From assembly GCF_002878395.1 (NCBI RefSeq), contig NC_061119.1, forward strand, positions 21,278,580 through 21,342,579: DNA of 64,000 nt. The letters are read 5' to 3'. Positions 1 to 11,639 of this stretch are shown here, one piece after another. The notes beneath the pieces were generated by a model, which was not told where the DNA came from, ran no database searches, and worked only from the letters and a program-made list of their open reading frames with translations. Within the stretch, counting starts at the first letter, position 1; each line of letters opens with the position of its first letter. The position numbers were made by a program, and so were the translations under genes. This DNA comes from Capsicum annuum. Taxonomy: Eukaryota; Streptophyta; Magnoliopsida; Solanales; Solanaceae.

Positions 1-793
1 CACACTTAGTTCAAGCAGTGGAAGTCAAAGAGGGCAGATGATGCAGGGCCATTTAAGTGGGAGGAGTTTGCGTATTCTTTCCTCTAGAGCTTAGGGAAGC
101 TAAGGTGTTAGAATTTATCAACCTCTGGCAGGGCAATATGAAGTGAAAGAGTAGTCTCCTAAGTTTACTCAATTATCCATATATGCCCCTCATGTGGTTG
201 CAGATAGTAGGGTAAGGATGAGTAAGTTCATTTTAGGGGTGAATCATAGCGTAGTTAATGAGTGCAGATTCGCCATGCTGAATAGTGACATGACTTTAAC
301 AAGGCTTATGACTCATGCTCAACAGATGAAGGAGCAAAAGATTAAGATGAGGGAGAAGCAGAATAAGAGAGTGAAGACACATAGTTTCAACTTTGCTCAG
401 CCTAAGTCAGAAGGAGGAAACCGTTCTCAGTTTCATCCTAAGTCATTAGTTCCAGCTCCTTCTTCAGCCAGTTCTCCAGTTCCTAAGTTCAGAGAGGGTA
501 ACAAAGACAGAGTGCTAGGCTCTAAGTCCAAGGGAATTCTTAGCAATGCCCGTACCTATCCTCTTTGCCAAACTTGTGGCAAGTACCATCAAGGTATTTG
601 CAGAGATGGCAGTGGTATTTGTTTTGGATATGGAAAGCCAGGCCACAGACTCAGAGACTGTCCTCAGCTCGGTCCTCAGGGTCAACAGAATTGTTCCGCA
701 GCTCAGTTCGATCTCCCAAATCAGCAGGGTGCTACCTCCAGTGCTACTAGTGGGCAACTCCCAAATCTTCTATATGCTCTTCAGTCACGATAA
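1..793 (+). pseudogene. gag: gag (3' part) of element A, degenerate
   Basis: The first 190 bases read in frame 1 as a gag fragment with a TAG at codon 3, then a small deletion and a stop. The open part from 194 contains the conserved stretch SKFILGVNHSVVNECR, a basic linker (EKQNKRVKT) and the nucleocapsid zinc knuckle near 620-660 (CFGYGKPGHRLRDC). The second knuckle Cys is Tyr here; sister copies in this window read CFGCGKP or CGKP. Gag packages element RNA into virus-like particles; this copy could not do so properly. The frame runs on into protease past the TAA at 791-793, as gag and pol share one frame in this family. Confidence 0.85.
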
Positions 794-2900
794 GATCAGG
801 AAAACTATCCTGATGTAGTTACTGGTACATTATAGATCTTTTGTGTGTATGTTTATGCTTTACTAGATCTAGGAGCTTCTTTGTCTTTTGTTACTCCCTA
901 TATAGCAAGCGATTTTAGAATTAGTCCTAAAATTCTAGTAGAGCCCTTTTTAGTTTCTACCCCAGTGGGTAAAACCATCACAGCCTAACGGGTATACATG
1001 AACTGTCCGATTGTGATATTTTGGAAAGTCACTTCAGTAGACTTAGTCGATTTAGAGATGACTGATTTTGATATCATTCTTAGTATGGATTGGCTTCATT
1101 CCTACTATGCCACAGTCGACTACAGAAATAGAATAGTCCAATTTAAGTTCCCAAATGAACCCATCCTTGAGTGGAGGAGTAATGTATCTACTTTCAGGGG
1201 TCAGCTTGTTTCTTATCTTCTAGAAATAAAAATGATATCTAAGAGACATGTCTATCATATTGTTCTAGTTAAGGACACTAGTTTCAAAACTCACTTCCTT
1301 GAATCAGTCCCAATAGTGAATGAATATTTAGATGTCTTTCGCAAAGATATTCCAGGAATTTCTCCCAAGAAGGAAATATACTAGGTCATTGATCTTCTTC
1401 CAAATACATAGCCTATCTCTATTCCGCCATATAGAATGGTACCAATAAAACTTAGAGAACTGAAAGAACAATTGAAGGATCTCTTAGATAAGGGATTCGT
1501 CAAGCCTAGTGTTTCCTCGTGGGGCATTTCAGTATTATTCGTGCACAAAAAAGATGGTTCTCTCAGAATGTGTATAGACTACCACCAACTTAATCAGGTC
1601 ACGATCAAGAACAAGTATCCTCCTCCCAGAATCAACGACTTGTTTGACCAACTTTAGGGTGCCAGTTTTTTATCTAAGATAGATCTTAGATCCGGCTTTC
1701 ATCAGCTCAGAGTTAGGGAATGTGACATTTCAAAAATAGCTTTTCGAACATGGTATGGTCACTTTGAATTCCTAGTCATGTCATTTGGTCTTACCAATGC
1801 CTCAGCCGTTTATATGGAATTGATGAACCGTGTGTTTAAGTAGTACTTGGGCATGTTCATCGTAGTCTTCATAGATGATATTCTGGTCTACTCCCACAGT
1901 GAGCATGATCATGCAGACCATTTCAGGACAATACTTCAAACTCTCAAAGATCATCAGCTATTCACTAAATTCAGTAAGTTCAAATTTTGGCTAAGGTCAG
2001 AATCATTCCTTGGTCACATCTTTTTTGGTGATGCCATTAGAGTTGATCCTCAAAAGACCGAAGCAGTAAAAAACTAGCCCAGACCTATCTCTCCATCAAA
2101 TATTAGGAGTTTCTTGGGTTTGGTTGGCTATGATAGACGTTTTATTGAGGAATTTTCTTCTATTACATCCCATATGTCCAAATTAACTTCGAAGAACGTC
2201 AAGTTTCAGTGGTCAAATCCTTGTGAGAAGAGTTTTCAGGAGTGGAAGACTCGACTCACCTCAGCTCCAGTTTTAGCTCTTTTAGATGGTCCAAATGGGT
2301 TCATAGTCTATTGTTATGCATCCAGAGTAGGTTTGGGTTGTGTCCTCGTGCAACATGGTAAGGTCATAGCCTACGCCTCTGGACAGCTTATGCCCCATGA
2401 GAAGAATTACCCTACTAATAATCTTATGTTAGCAGCCATAGTTCTTTCCTTAAAGATTTAGACGTATTTTCTATATGATGTTCATGTAGATATGTTCACA
2501 GATCATAAGAGTCTTCAGTATGTATTTTCTCAAAAAGATCTCAATCTTCATTAGAGAAGGTGGTTAGAGCTTTTGAAAGATTACGACATGAGTTTTATCA
2601 TCCAGGCAAAGCTAACGTAGTGGCTAATGCTCTCAGTAGACTATCCATGGGTAGTGTTACTTATTTTGAGGACAGTAAGAAGAGGTTAGCACAGGAAGTC
2701 CATATTCTTGTAAGACTAGGCGTTCGCGTAGTTGATACAGATGAGGGTAATATATGAGTTTAGAGTAGTTCACAATCATCTCTAATTTCTGAGGTAAAAT
2801 TAAAGAAAGATAGAGATCCCAACCTTGTCAAGTTGAAAGAGTCAGTTTAGGATCAGAAAGTAGAGGTTTTCTCCCAAAAGGGATATAGTGTTTTACATTG
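794..2900 (+). pseudogene. pol: pol 5' half of element A: protease, reverse transcriptase, RNase H
   Basis: Protease lies near 840-1100 with LLDLGASLSFVTPY. Element D has LLDPGAS at the same place, so the active-site triad is altered here. The protease-RT linker follows, with IPPYRM near 1420. RT spans about 1430-2090, with [32 protein letters not shown] and the catalytic FIDDILVYS (Asp codons at 1874-1879). RNase H spans about 2270-2640, with [18 protein letters not shown] and [10 protein letters not shown]. Its first catalytic Asp is Tyr (TAT at the expected GAT). In-frame stops include TAG at the NT-PIS, DQL-GAS, FK-YLG and KI-TYF positions. Most stand where sister copies have CAG or TGG. 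Confidence 0.9.
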
Positions 2901-4243
2901 TCAGGGTTGTCTCTATATTCCAGGTGTAGACGACTCAAGGCAGTAAATTCTTGCATAAGCGCATGGTGTGCGCTACTCTATTCATCCAGGGGCCACAAAG
3001 ATATGTCGCGACTTGCGGGTAATCTATTGGTGGAGTGGTATGAATAGAGATATTACAGAGTTTGCGGCTAAGTTCTCTACATGTCAAAAGGTTAATATAG
3101 AGCATCAAAAGCCTAGTGGTTCAAAGTAGGAGTTCAGTATCTCTACTTGGAAGTGGGAAGTTATGAACATGGACTTCGTGATGAGTTTACCTCAAACTCG
3201 TCATCAGCATAATTCAGTCTGGGTCATTGTAGATAGAATGACCAAATCAGCTGATTTCCTTCTAGTTCATACCTCTTATTCATTCAAGGATTATACCAAA
3301 CTCTACATCAAGGAGTTGGTCAGATTATACGATGTTTCGCTATCTATTATCTCAGATAGAGGTACCTAGTTCGCCTCTCATTTCTGGAAAGCATTCCAAA
3401 AGGGTCTTGGTCCCCAAGTTCATCTCAGTATAACCTTTTATCATTAGAAAGATGGTCAAGCAGAGAGAACCATTAAGACGTTAGAAGATATGCTAAGGGT
3501 GTGCGCAATCGATTTCAAGGGAATTTGGGATGACCACTTACCTTTGATTGAGTTTGCATACAATAACAACTATCATTCCATTATTCGTATGGCTCTGTTT
3601 GAATCTCTCTATGGTAGGAGATATGGATATCTAATTGGTAGGTTCGAAGTTAGTGAAGCCTCATTTATTTGGCCTCACTTAGTATTTAATGCCTCAGAAA
3701 AATTCTAGTTGATCAGAGAAAAACTTCGGGCTGCTTAGAGCCGATAGAAGTCTTATGAAAATATTCATAGAAAAGATCTCGAGTTTCATTTTAGTGACTA
3801 TGTCTATCTAAAGACATCTCCCATGAAGGGAGTGAAGTGATTCAGTAAGAAAGGAAAGCTCAATCCCCAAAATGTCAGTTCCTTCAAGATTCACAATCGC
3901 TTTGGCAAGGTAGCCTATCAGCTATAATTGCCTTCAGATCTAGCCTCAGTTCGTCCAGTATTTTGTCTCTTTGCTCAAGAAATGCATAGGTGACCCACTA
4001 GTTATAGTCCCTATTCATAGCATTGATGTTCAAAATAATTTCTCTTATTAAGAGATTCCAGTTGAAATCTTAGACTATCAGACTCGTAGATTGAGGAACA
4101 AAGAAGTCCCTCTACTTAAGGTTCTTTGACAAAAGCAGTCCGTCGAGGGAGCCACTTTGGAAGCAGAGGCAGACATGCGTACCAAGTATCCTCACCTCTT
4201 CTTTGCCAACTCAGATCAAGATCAAGGTAACAGTTCTTCTTAA
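2901..4243 (+). pseudogene. pol: pol 3' half of element A: integrase and chromodomain-like tail
   Basis: The integrase zinc-binding region begins near 2955 (RYSIHPGATK) and ends with FSTCQKV near 3080. Sister copies read CSTC, so one zinc Cys is lost. The catalytic core keeps Asp in MNMDFVMSLPQTRH (3163 on), Asp in IISDRGT (near 3355) and Glu in GQAERTI (near 3465). Stops at GT-FAS and YH-KDG interrupt it. The region continues through VCAIDFKGIWDDHLPLIEFAYNN to a GPY/F-like basic stretch near 3830-3930. It ends with the chromodomain-like LRNKEVPLLKVL and TKYPHLFFANS, and a TAA at 4241-4243. The chromodomain is the part known to steer chromovirus insertion to heterochromatin. Confidence 0.88.
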
Positions 4244-4530
4244 GCTTACTCATTTTCATGTACAGTGTTCATCAAAAACTTGGTATGCAGTTTAATTCTC
4301 ATGTTCCCATTATAAACATAGTGTCAAGTACCATTGCATTCTCAGACATGAATTCATGAATCAGTTACACATGCATCAGATATGCATGTTTAGTATTATA
4401 CGTTCATCTTATCATTCATGTTAGTCATGAGATCATGTTCAGTTATTCATGTTCAGTATGTACGTCAATTGTCTTTTCTTCCTTCTCAGTCAGTCTCATT
4501 CGAGGATGAATGTTCTCAAGGGGGAGATAT
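4244..4530 (+). other. 3' untranslated region and polypurine tract of element A
   Basis: No reading frame. The stretch is rich in CATG/TCAGT-type short repeats that recur before the 3' LTRs of D, E and G. It ends in the purine run AAGGGGGAGATAT (4518-4530) directly before the LTR, the expected primer for plus-strand synthesis. The same run precedes the LTRs of D and E. Confidence 0.85.
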
Positions 4531-7066
4531 TGTAATACCCCGTACCTTTTCCTAGATAATTTCATCTAAAAATGTCTAGTATTAGCTTCTAAATCGAATG
4601 ATGGTTATTACATGAGAAATCTTCAAGATTTTCACTTTTTGTCATGTGGGAAATTCAGTAAGCTTTCCATCGATATAAAATTCACCCAAATCCGATAACT
4701 GAGTTAGAAGTTACGACCATTTTAAGTTTCCATCATAAAATAGTGCCATATTAGTCAGTGGCGTGCCACGCCACAAGAGGAAATGGCATTTGGAAAATTA
4801 CAGTATGGGTCCAAGATTATGGCGTGTCGCGCCAGGGGCCAAATTTAGAATTGTCCATTTCCAGTGTCTTAGCGCGATTTTCTCCGCGTCGCATGAAAGT
4901 TCCAGGTCGCAAAAGAAGGGGCAACGCAATGGCTCCACGTCGCACCGTCCCTCAATTCCCCAAATGTAAAATTTCAGTGACATGGAGCGATAGCTAGGCA
5001 TCACGCCACGGGCCCAGTTCAAGAAAAATTTACTGAAATTTAATGACGCATCCAGGCTTAAAAGGGTCAACTTCCCACCCCCTATTTAAGCCCTTTAACA
5101 CGTGATTTAGCCACTTTTAACTCAAAATACACACTCTTCACTCACAAACTTCTCAAGAACAACCTAGGTCTTTTCATAAAAGATTCAAAATCAAGAATTT
5201 CCTCCATCAATCTTCATGAAATCACAAACTATGGTATGCGTGGACTTCTTTCATCTATGAAGCCCAACAATCTCTTTTCTAATTTTATGTTTATGGATAT
5301 CTTTATGAATTTCATGTTGTATTTTTTTTTTATGTTGAGAATGATCAGTTGAATTCAAATCCATGTTGGGTGATCAATTTTATGTGGAAATTGATTTTTA
5401 TAGATGTATATTCATGTGAACCTATGAATAAACCCTAGGATGATAAAATTAGATATGAATCATGATGATTAATTGTTTTATAATGTTGTCTACATGAGCT
5501 ATACCTACCGTGTGTTTGATTAAATGCCTAGATGAAGGAACAATGCCCAACTAGTATGATATTATGAAATCCCCATGTATGTACTAGTTATGCCTATCAC
5601 ATGTTTTGATGGAATGCTTCTATAAATGTATTATGGATTATGATGTCAGTTATATGTTCAAGTAAGTTATGCTTGGTTAGTTTTCTTCCATCGAGTCCTG
5701 GGGGTACTTATACCCGAAACATTAGTTGTATGCTTAGAGCCATGTCATGTTTTCACGATACTCTCAGTCAAGCCATGATCCTTAGACTTCAGATAGTCTT
5801 ATGACTCAAGAAATCTCCATGATCTCATGAACTCAATCAGTTGTCAGATGTCAGTAGTATTTCATCAGTCAACAGAAGTCAGTAACTCAGTCCATGTTCA
5901 GTTCAGTAAATTATGTTCAGTGTCTATTAAGATGGGAGTAGAAATTAGCACCGAGCGAACCCAAGTGTGGGAACTCACCTTTTATATGAGGGTTTAATTC
6001 TTAGAAGCAATCCTTGCATTCCAAAACTATGTAGCCAGCATAGGTTGAGACATCATATCCTTCTATATAAGGGTAGATAAGATGGGTTAACCTTCTTTAT
6101 AAGAGTCTCCATCATTCTCATTAGAGTTACCTATTATATTAGGGTCACTCACATGCTGTCCTTACCAGTGGCGCAATATTGACACCCTTCCAATCAGGTA
6201 ATAGATTAGACACCAATTCAGCTATAATGCATCATTTGGGCATGTCAGTTAGAGGAATACCTCCCACAGTCTCAGTATCAGTCTTAGTAAAAGAACCTAG
6301 ATAATTCTTCAGAATTCAAGACTGTCAGATACAGTCAACTCAGATACAAAATAAAACTCAGATAGTTCCACCAGATTCAGGACTATCACATACAATAACT
6401 CATGTTATAAATTATATCAGTTATTAGTATGTCATGTTATCAGTATTTAAATTCAGTATTCACATTATCATAATTTCAGATATAGCTACTATGTATGCAT
6501 GCATGTATTCTCAAGTTCATAGTAGTCAGTTAGCCAGTATTATTCATGCATATGAACCCAATGCATTTAGCCTACCCCACATGCATAGCAGTACATTCAA
6601 AGTACTGGCGCATTTGTGCTATGGTGTCTTATACCATAGGTTTAGAGACACGAGCTCCAAATCAACAGTAGATTCCATTTTCAGCAGTCAGAGTTAGAAG
6701 TGAGTCCTCATGATTCAAGGGCATGATTATTTCTCTATTATCTCATTAATTATTTTATTAGTTAGATTTATTTGGAGACATATCCCATAAACTCCTTACT
6801 CAGAAAGTTCAGTTAGTTAGAGGCTTTCTAGACTCTCATGTTTCAGACTTCAGTATTTTCAGTTTTGTTTGGGGTATTTCATACCCCGTTTAGATATTAT
6901 ATTTTACTTCAGTTATGTGAACCTTATGGCCTTTCAGTTCATTTTTTTGCATTATTCAGTATTTTATGCAGTATACTGGTATAGATATTAGTCATGGGTT
7001 AGCTTGTGGTCGTTCAGAGTCATGAGCATCGTGTAGAGTTCTGGGTACCAGATTCAGGGCGTTATA
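4531..7066 (+). repeat. 3' LTR of element A (2536 bp)
   Basis: The LTR begins TGTAATACCCC right after the polypurine tract and ends GGGCGTTATA, a mutated form of the GGGGCGTTACA end seen in C and D. It contains a perfect 8+1+8 dyad at 4758-4774 (GTGGCGTG-C-CACGCCAC), a degenerate second copy of a GGCGCG-T-CGCGCC motif near 4820, and TATTTAAGCCC near 5090 as a possible TATA region. Landmarks shared with the other LTRs here are a tandem series around 'gggagtagaaattagcaccg' (5934 on) and 'gggttagcttgtgg' near the 3' end. Short ORFs inside (for example 4758-4997) have no codon structure and are not genes. Confidence 0.9.
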
Positions 7067-8230
7067 ATCAGTTTAGCCAGTTATCATAATTAGTAAAACT
7101 TATAATAGTTCAGTATTCCAAGTTAGTTTAGTTGGGAGTAGGATTTAGCACTGAGTGAGTATAGGGATGGCAGCTTCTCCATCAGTTAGGTAGAGTCATT
7201 ACTAATAGTCCTTATACTCCGAAACTATGTAGTCAGCATAGGATTTGAGGAATCACCTATCAGTTCAGGCTTGACTACCTCCCAGGGGGCACCTGTTAGT
7301 TTATGCTTGACACTCTTAGTTCTTTGGGATAGCATTTCAGTGGATCCACACAGCCAGTGATAGTACCCATGGCACGGTACTGACACCCTTTCAACTAGGG
7401 TCACAGGTTGTACCCCAAACCACTCATTAGGGAATGTTGGTTAGATAATAGCTCCCACAGTCTCAGTCTATTAATCATCTCATTAATTCAGTTCTAATTT
7501 TGCTTTACCATAGTGTACAGATATCAGTTATTCATTTATCAGTATTCAGTATTTTAGTTTACAAATTATATTCAGAACATGTTTTATACTTGGTCATGCA
7601 TTCTCGGTATTTATAGATTTTATGCATTCTATTCAGTACGTCATGTTATTCATTCCGTAAGTTATTACTCCTGTACATAAAACCATGCATATGAGCCTAC
7701 CTTATTTAGCATACCAGTACATTCAAAGTACTAATTGCATACTTATTGTTTGTGCTATGATGTATCATATCATAGGTTCAGATGCTCAGTTATCGAATCG
7801 CACATAGATATTCTAGAATATTAGCTATAGTAGTGGTGAGTCCTCATACTTTGAGGATGTGGTTTATTTATCTTAGTCTACTTTATCAGTTTCAGTATTT
7901 TCTATTCAGTCAGAGTTAGTTGGGAGTTTGTCCCATCAGCTCTACAGTCATTCAGTAGAGGCTTTTTAGACAAGTATAAACAGTTAGTTAGTCTTCAATT
8001 TTCAATTATCATTATCAAAATTCACATTAGTATTCTCAAATTTGTTTTACAGACTTTATGAAAACTATGATTTAAAACCTTATGGCATTGCTCAGTTAAA
8101 TTTTGCATATGATCCATTGTCATCAGTTTTATTCAGTACTCACAATAGGTACCAACTCATGTATTAGCTTATGGTCCCTCGGGAATGTAAGTACGATGTA
8201 GTACTGAGGGTGTACTCTCGAGGCATTACA
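7067..8230 (+). repeat. Fragment L: 3' part of a different chromovirus-type LTR
   Basis: Directly after the end of A's LTR comes a second LTR tail. It has GTTGGGAGTAGGATTTAGCAC near 7130, the stretch around 'cccacagtctcag', and an end reading CTCGAGGCATTACA at 8230. It lacks the 5' half and is not followed by a primer site, so it is the 3' LTR or solo LTR of another family. The simplest reading is that A inserted into this LTR, which puts its 5' half left of the window. Confidence 0.75.
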
Positions 8231-8586
8231 GATTGAAGTAATCTATCACATGTTCATCTTTTTCTTAGTGCCATTCAAATCTATCAAGCTCACAATTCAC
8301 TGAGTTCTATAAAATTAATTGAAAATTCCTTTTCGTGATGCTCCCAAATGTCAATTAACTCATGCTTCAGATTGATATATGAATCGATAACCTTTTTGTT
8401 TAGTGAACAAACAAGTTGTTTTACTAAGAGGTCGATATATGATTTAGCGTTTCTAAATTTTAGACAAAGTATAATATGTTGCCTCGAGTCTCCCTTTTCA
8501 CAAAATTGCTACAACTTTTGTGGTTGATAGTTTTTTGGTAGGGTAGAAAATCAATCCGTCTTGTGTAAGTGTTGGAGTAATACTAT
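8231..8586. other. Unassigned AT-rich spacer between L and B
   Basis: No ORF above 60 codons, no LTR landmark and no repeat relationship that I can see to the rest of the window. It may be older host or repeat sequence caught between two retroelements. Confidence 0.4.
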
Positions 8587-10456
8587 CGACAGTCCTGAAT
8601 CAGATGGAACTAGCTGAGTTTCATACTATTCTGAGTTGAATATATCTTACAGTCCTGAATTCTGTTGAACTATCTGAGTTCTACTACTGAGACTGAATGA
8701 CTGTATCTGACAGTTCTAATTTTTGTTGTTGAAACTATGGGAAGTAGTTATCTAACTAATATGCCCTAAATAACATATTAAAGCTGAGTTGGGGTCCAAT
8801 CTGTAGCCCTAATTAGAAGGGTCTTATACGACGCCACCAATAAGGACAAGCTATAAGTGACCCTCATCTTACAGTGCTTACCCATCTCATCAACCCTCAT
8901 ATGACAATGTTGATGTCTCAACCTATGCTGGCGATATAGTTGTGTAATGAAAGGATGAATTCTAAGAATCACACCTTCATCTGATAATGTGTGTTCCTAT
9001 CCTTGGGTTCACTCGATGCTAATTTCTACTCCCACCTGAATAGACACTGCACACAAATTACTGAACTGAGCAAAACTGAGTTAACTGAGTTCCATTAACT
9101 TACAGAATATTGCAGAGATTTATGTATTACTAAGCTTTCTGATATTACTGTTATTTTGAGTTTTACTTAGTTTTCCTGAGTCACATGACTAACTGAATTC
9201 TACTTAACATGGCTTGACTGAGGATATCGTGAAAACAGGACACTAGCACTAGGCATACACCTAAATTGTTGGGTACTAGTACCCCCATGACTCGATCGAA
9301 AGAAACTGACAAAGTATGACTTTCTTGAATACATGACCAACATCACAATCCATAATTCATTTATTGAGACAATTCATCAAATATGTGATATACATAAACT
9401 TGTATATGCATGAGGATTGCATAATATCATACTAGTTGGGCACTTTTCCTTCACATAGGCATTTAATCAAACACATAGTAAGCATAGTATATGTAGACAA
9501 CATTATACAACAAATAAACATCCTGATTCGACTCTAATTTCATCATCCAAGGGTTTAATCATAGGTTCACATGAATCTACACCTATACTAATCAATTACA
9601 AATAAAATTGATCACCTAACATAGATTCGAATTCAATTAGTCATTATCAACATAAACAAAAGTAAACCCAACATGAAATTCATAAAGAAATCCATACACT
9701 TGATCTTTGAAAAAGAGAATCTTGGGCTTCATGGACAAAAGCAGTCCATGAATGAACACGATGCATACCAGGTACTGAGTTTTTTGATGTTCTTGAACCT
9801 GAAGAATTTGAATTCTCTTAGTTCTTGAATAAGTTTTGGATTTCGTTTCTTAAGGATTGCTACTAGTGAGAAAATACTAATTTTTGATGTTGTGGAAGAA
9901 TAATGAAATTTTTGAGCGTTGTGCGTATATTACTAGGTTTATAAATAGGTCGTAAAAGACAAAAAATCCCTGTTAAAAATGACTAAAAACTAACTAAATG
10001 GAATGTCCGATAGTGGGTGTGATGATCCGTTGCTGGCTCGACAGCCAGTCGTTTCAATTATTGCACGTGGATCTGGAAAAGGACTCAGTGCCTAAGTAGC
10101 AACGACTTGAATGATGATCTATCACAAGTTCGATGGTCCATCAACCTATCCATCGCACCTTATCCAGAAGGTTTCCTTACTGCCTTTGCTCTAACGGTCA
10201 AGGCGACGGTCTATCACTAGATCGACGGTCTGTTAACCTGGCCGTCGCACCTGGGTGATTTTTGCAGCTCTTGATAAAATATCCATAACTTTTCACTCCG
10301 ATACCAGATTTATATGAAATTGGTATCATTGGAAAGATAATTCAATTGATCACATAATAAAAATAAAAATATTATAAATTCTTCGTGTAAAAAAGTGGAT
10401 TCATCTTTCAAAGAAAGCTTCTAACATTCTTGGGACAATGTAAAGCTAGGAAAAAC
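8587..10456 (-). repeat. 3' LTR of element B, both ends missing
   Basis: On the minus strand the LTR starts abruptly near 10456, joined to 3'UTR sequence (GTATGTACGTCAG) without the polypurine tract or TGTAAT start. It stops near 8587 within the 'tcaggactgtcag' region, so about the last 700 bp are absent. A TATA-type sequence sits at 9940-9947 (reads TATTTATA on the minus strand). Upstream of it, near 10010-10260 on the map, are CpG-rich repeats: the plus-strand motif CGACGGTCTATCAC, its relative CGACGGTCTGTTAACC, and an inverted pair GCGACGG / CCGTCGC. The U3 differs from that of A, so B belongs to a separate subfamily. Confidence 0.82.
9940..9947 (-). promoter_or_regulatory. Probable TATA box of B's 3' LTR
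   Basis: TATTTATA on the minus strand, just downstream of the CpG dyad block. The 5' LTR has the related 'tatataaat' at 16758-16766, just inside its truncation point. Confidence 0.45.
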
Positions 10457-10719
10457 TGACGTACATACTGAACATGAATGACTGAAACATGATTTCATGA
10501 CCGGCATAACTGATCACTAAATATATCATACTTCACATGTATATCTGATGCTTGTGTGACTAATTCAGGAATGCATGGCTGAGAGTTCTGATGAACCAAG
10601 GTTCTCACAATGAGAATGCAGGTCTAAAAATGGTATTTAATATGTAGTTTGTGACGAAATTCTAAAAATGAACTATATGCCAAGATTGTAACTGATTTCT
10701 AAACATAAAACTAAAAAAC
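10457..10719 (-). other. 3' untranslated region of element B
   Basis: Non-coding CATG/TCAGT-rich sequence like that before the LTRs of A and G. It breaks off before the polypurine tract, so the strand-primer site was deleted together with the LTR start. Confidence 0.7.
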
Positions 10720-11639
10720 TTAAGGAGAACTGTTACCTTGAGCTTGATCTGAGTTGGTGGAGAAGAGGTGAATATTCTTGGTTCTCATATCTGCTTCTGC
10801 TTCCTAAGTGCTCCCTCATTGGACAGATTTTTCCAAAGCACTTTGACTAGAGTGACTTCTTTGTTCCTCAGTCTACAAGTCTGGTAGTTAAGAATTTTGA
10901 CTGGAATCTCTTTATAAGAGAGGCTGCTCTGAACATCTATACTCTGAATAGGGACTACAACTTCTGAGTCACATATGCACTTCTTAAGCATAGAGATATG
11001 GAAGACTTGATGAACTGAGGCTAGATATGAAGGTAATTCAAGATCATAAGTTACCTTGCCTAAATGACTGAGAATTTTGAAGCGACCGACATATTAGGGA
11101 CTGGGCTTTCCCTTCTTGCCGAACCTCTTCACTCTTTTCATGGGAGAGATATTTAGATAGACATAGTCACTAATATCGAACTGGCGATCCTTTCTACAAA
11201 CATCTACATAAGTCTTCTGTTGGCTCTAGGCAGCTCGGAGTCTTTCTCTAATCAACTGGACTTTTTCTAAGGCATCAAACACTAAGGCCCTATAACCGAG
11301 GCCTCACTAACGTGGAATTTGCTGGCCCCTGGATAAATAGAGTGACACGCACTATGCACTTCTGTAGGAATTTGCTACATTATGTCATCTATACCTGGAA
11401 AACACAGATGACCTTAAAAACACAGAACACCATTTCCCCTTATGAGAAAACCTCTACTTTCTGATCCTTGACTGACTCTTTCAACTTGACTAGTCTAGGA
11501 TCTCTATATGGCTTTTCTTTCAACGTGGAAACTAGAAATGAATCGAAAATAATCTAAACCCATACATCACCCTCTTCTGATTCTACAAAGTGAACGCCTA
11601 GTCTGAACACTCAACATGAGCATCACTACCCATAGACCA
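10720..11639 (-). pseudogene. pol: Integrase remnant and chromodomain-like tail of element B
   Basis: On the minus strand the zinc-binding region is recognisable near 11340-11400, up to SIYPGAS. The sequence then jumps directly to the SEASVIGP segment that in A and D lies well beyond the catalytic core (junction near 11325). The DDE core is therefore missing (roughly 600 bp compared with A). The tail from 10991 down to 10785 reads CICDSEVVVPIQSIDVQSSL, then LRNKEVTLVKVLW. It ends with TAA at 10720. Confidence 0.82.

Larger units (their letters stand above)
1..7066 (+). mobile_element. Element A: Ty3/gypsy Tekay/Del-like retrotransposon, 5'-truncated by window edge
   Basis: The element holds the 3' part of gag, protease, reverse transcriptase, RNase H, integrase, a chromodomain-like tail, a 3' untranslated stretch, a polypurine tract and a complete 3' LTR. 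This gag-PR-RT-RH-IN order is that of Ty3/gypsy. The C-terminal motif LRNKEVPLLKVL resembles the chromodomain region of chromoviruses, and the long LTR fits the Tekay/Del clade. The 5' LTR would lie left of base 1. The LTR ends GTTATA instead of GTTACA, and the coding region has more than 15 in-frame stops, so this is an old, inactive copy. Clade assignment is by motif memory, not by a tree. Confidence 0.9.

Noticed and set aside
4758..5070. Three overlapping ORFs on both strands (68-90 codons)
   Set aside because: They lie in the GC-rich dyad block of A's LTR, where stop codons are rare by composition. No conserved protein signal, and the other LTR copies do not keep the frames.
8231..8586. 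Possible remnant of a host gene between L and B
   Set aside because: No frame, splice pattern or codon bias could be seen in any of the six frames; left as unassigned.
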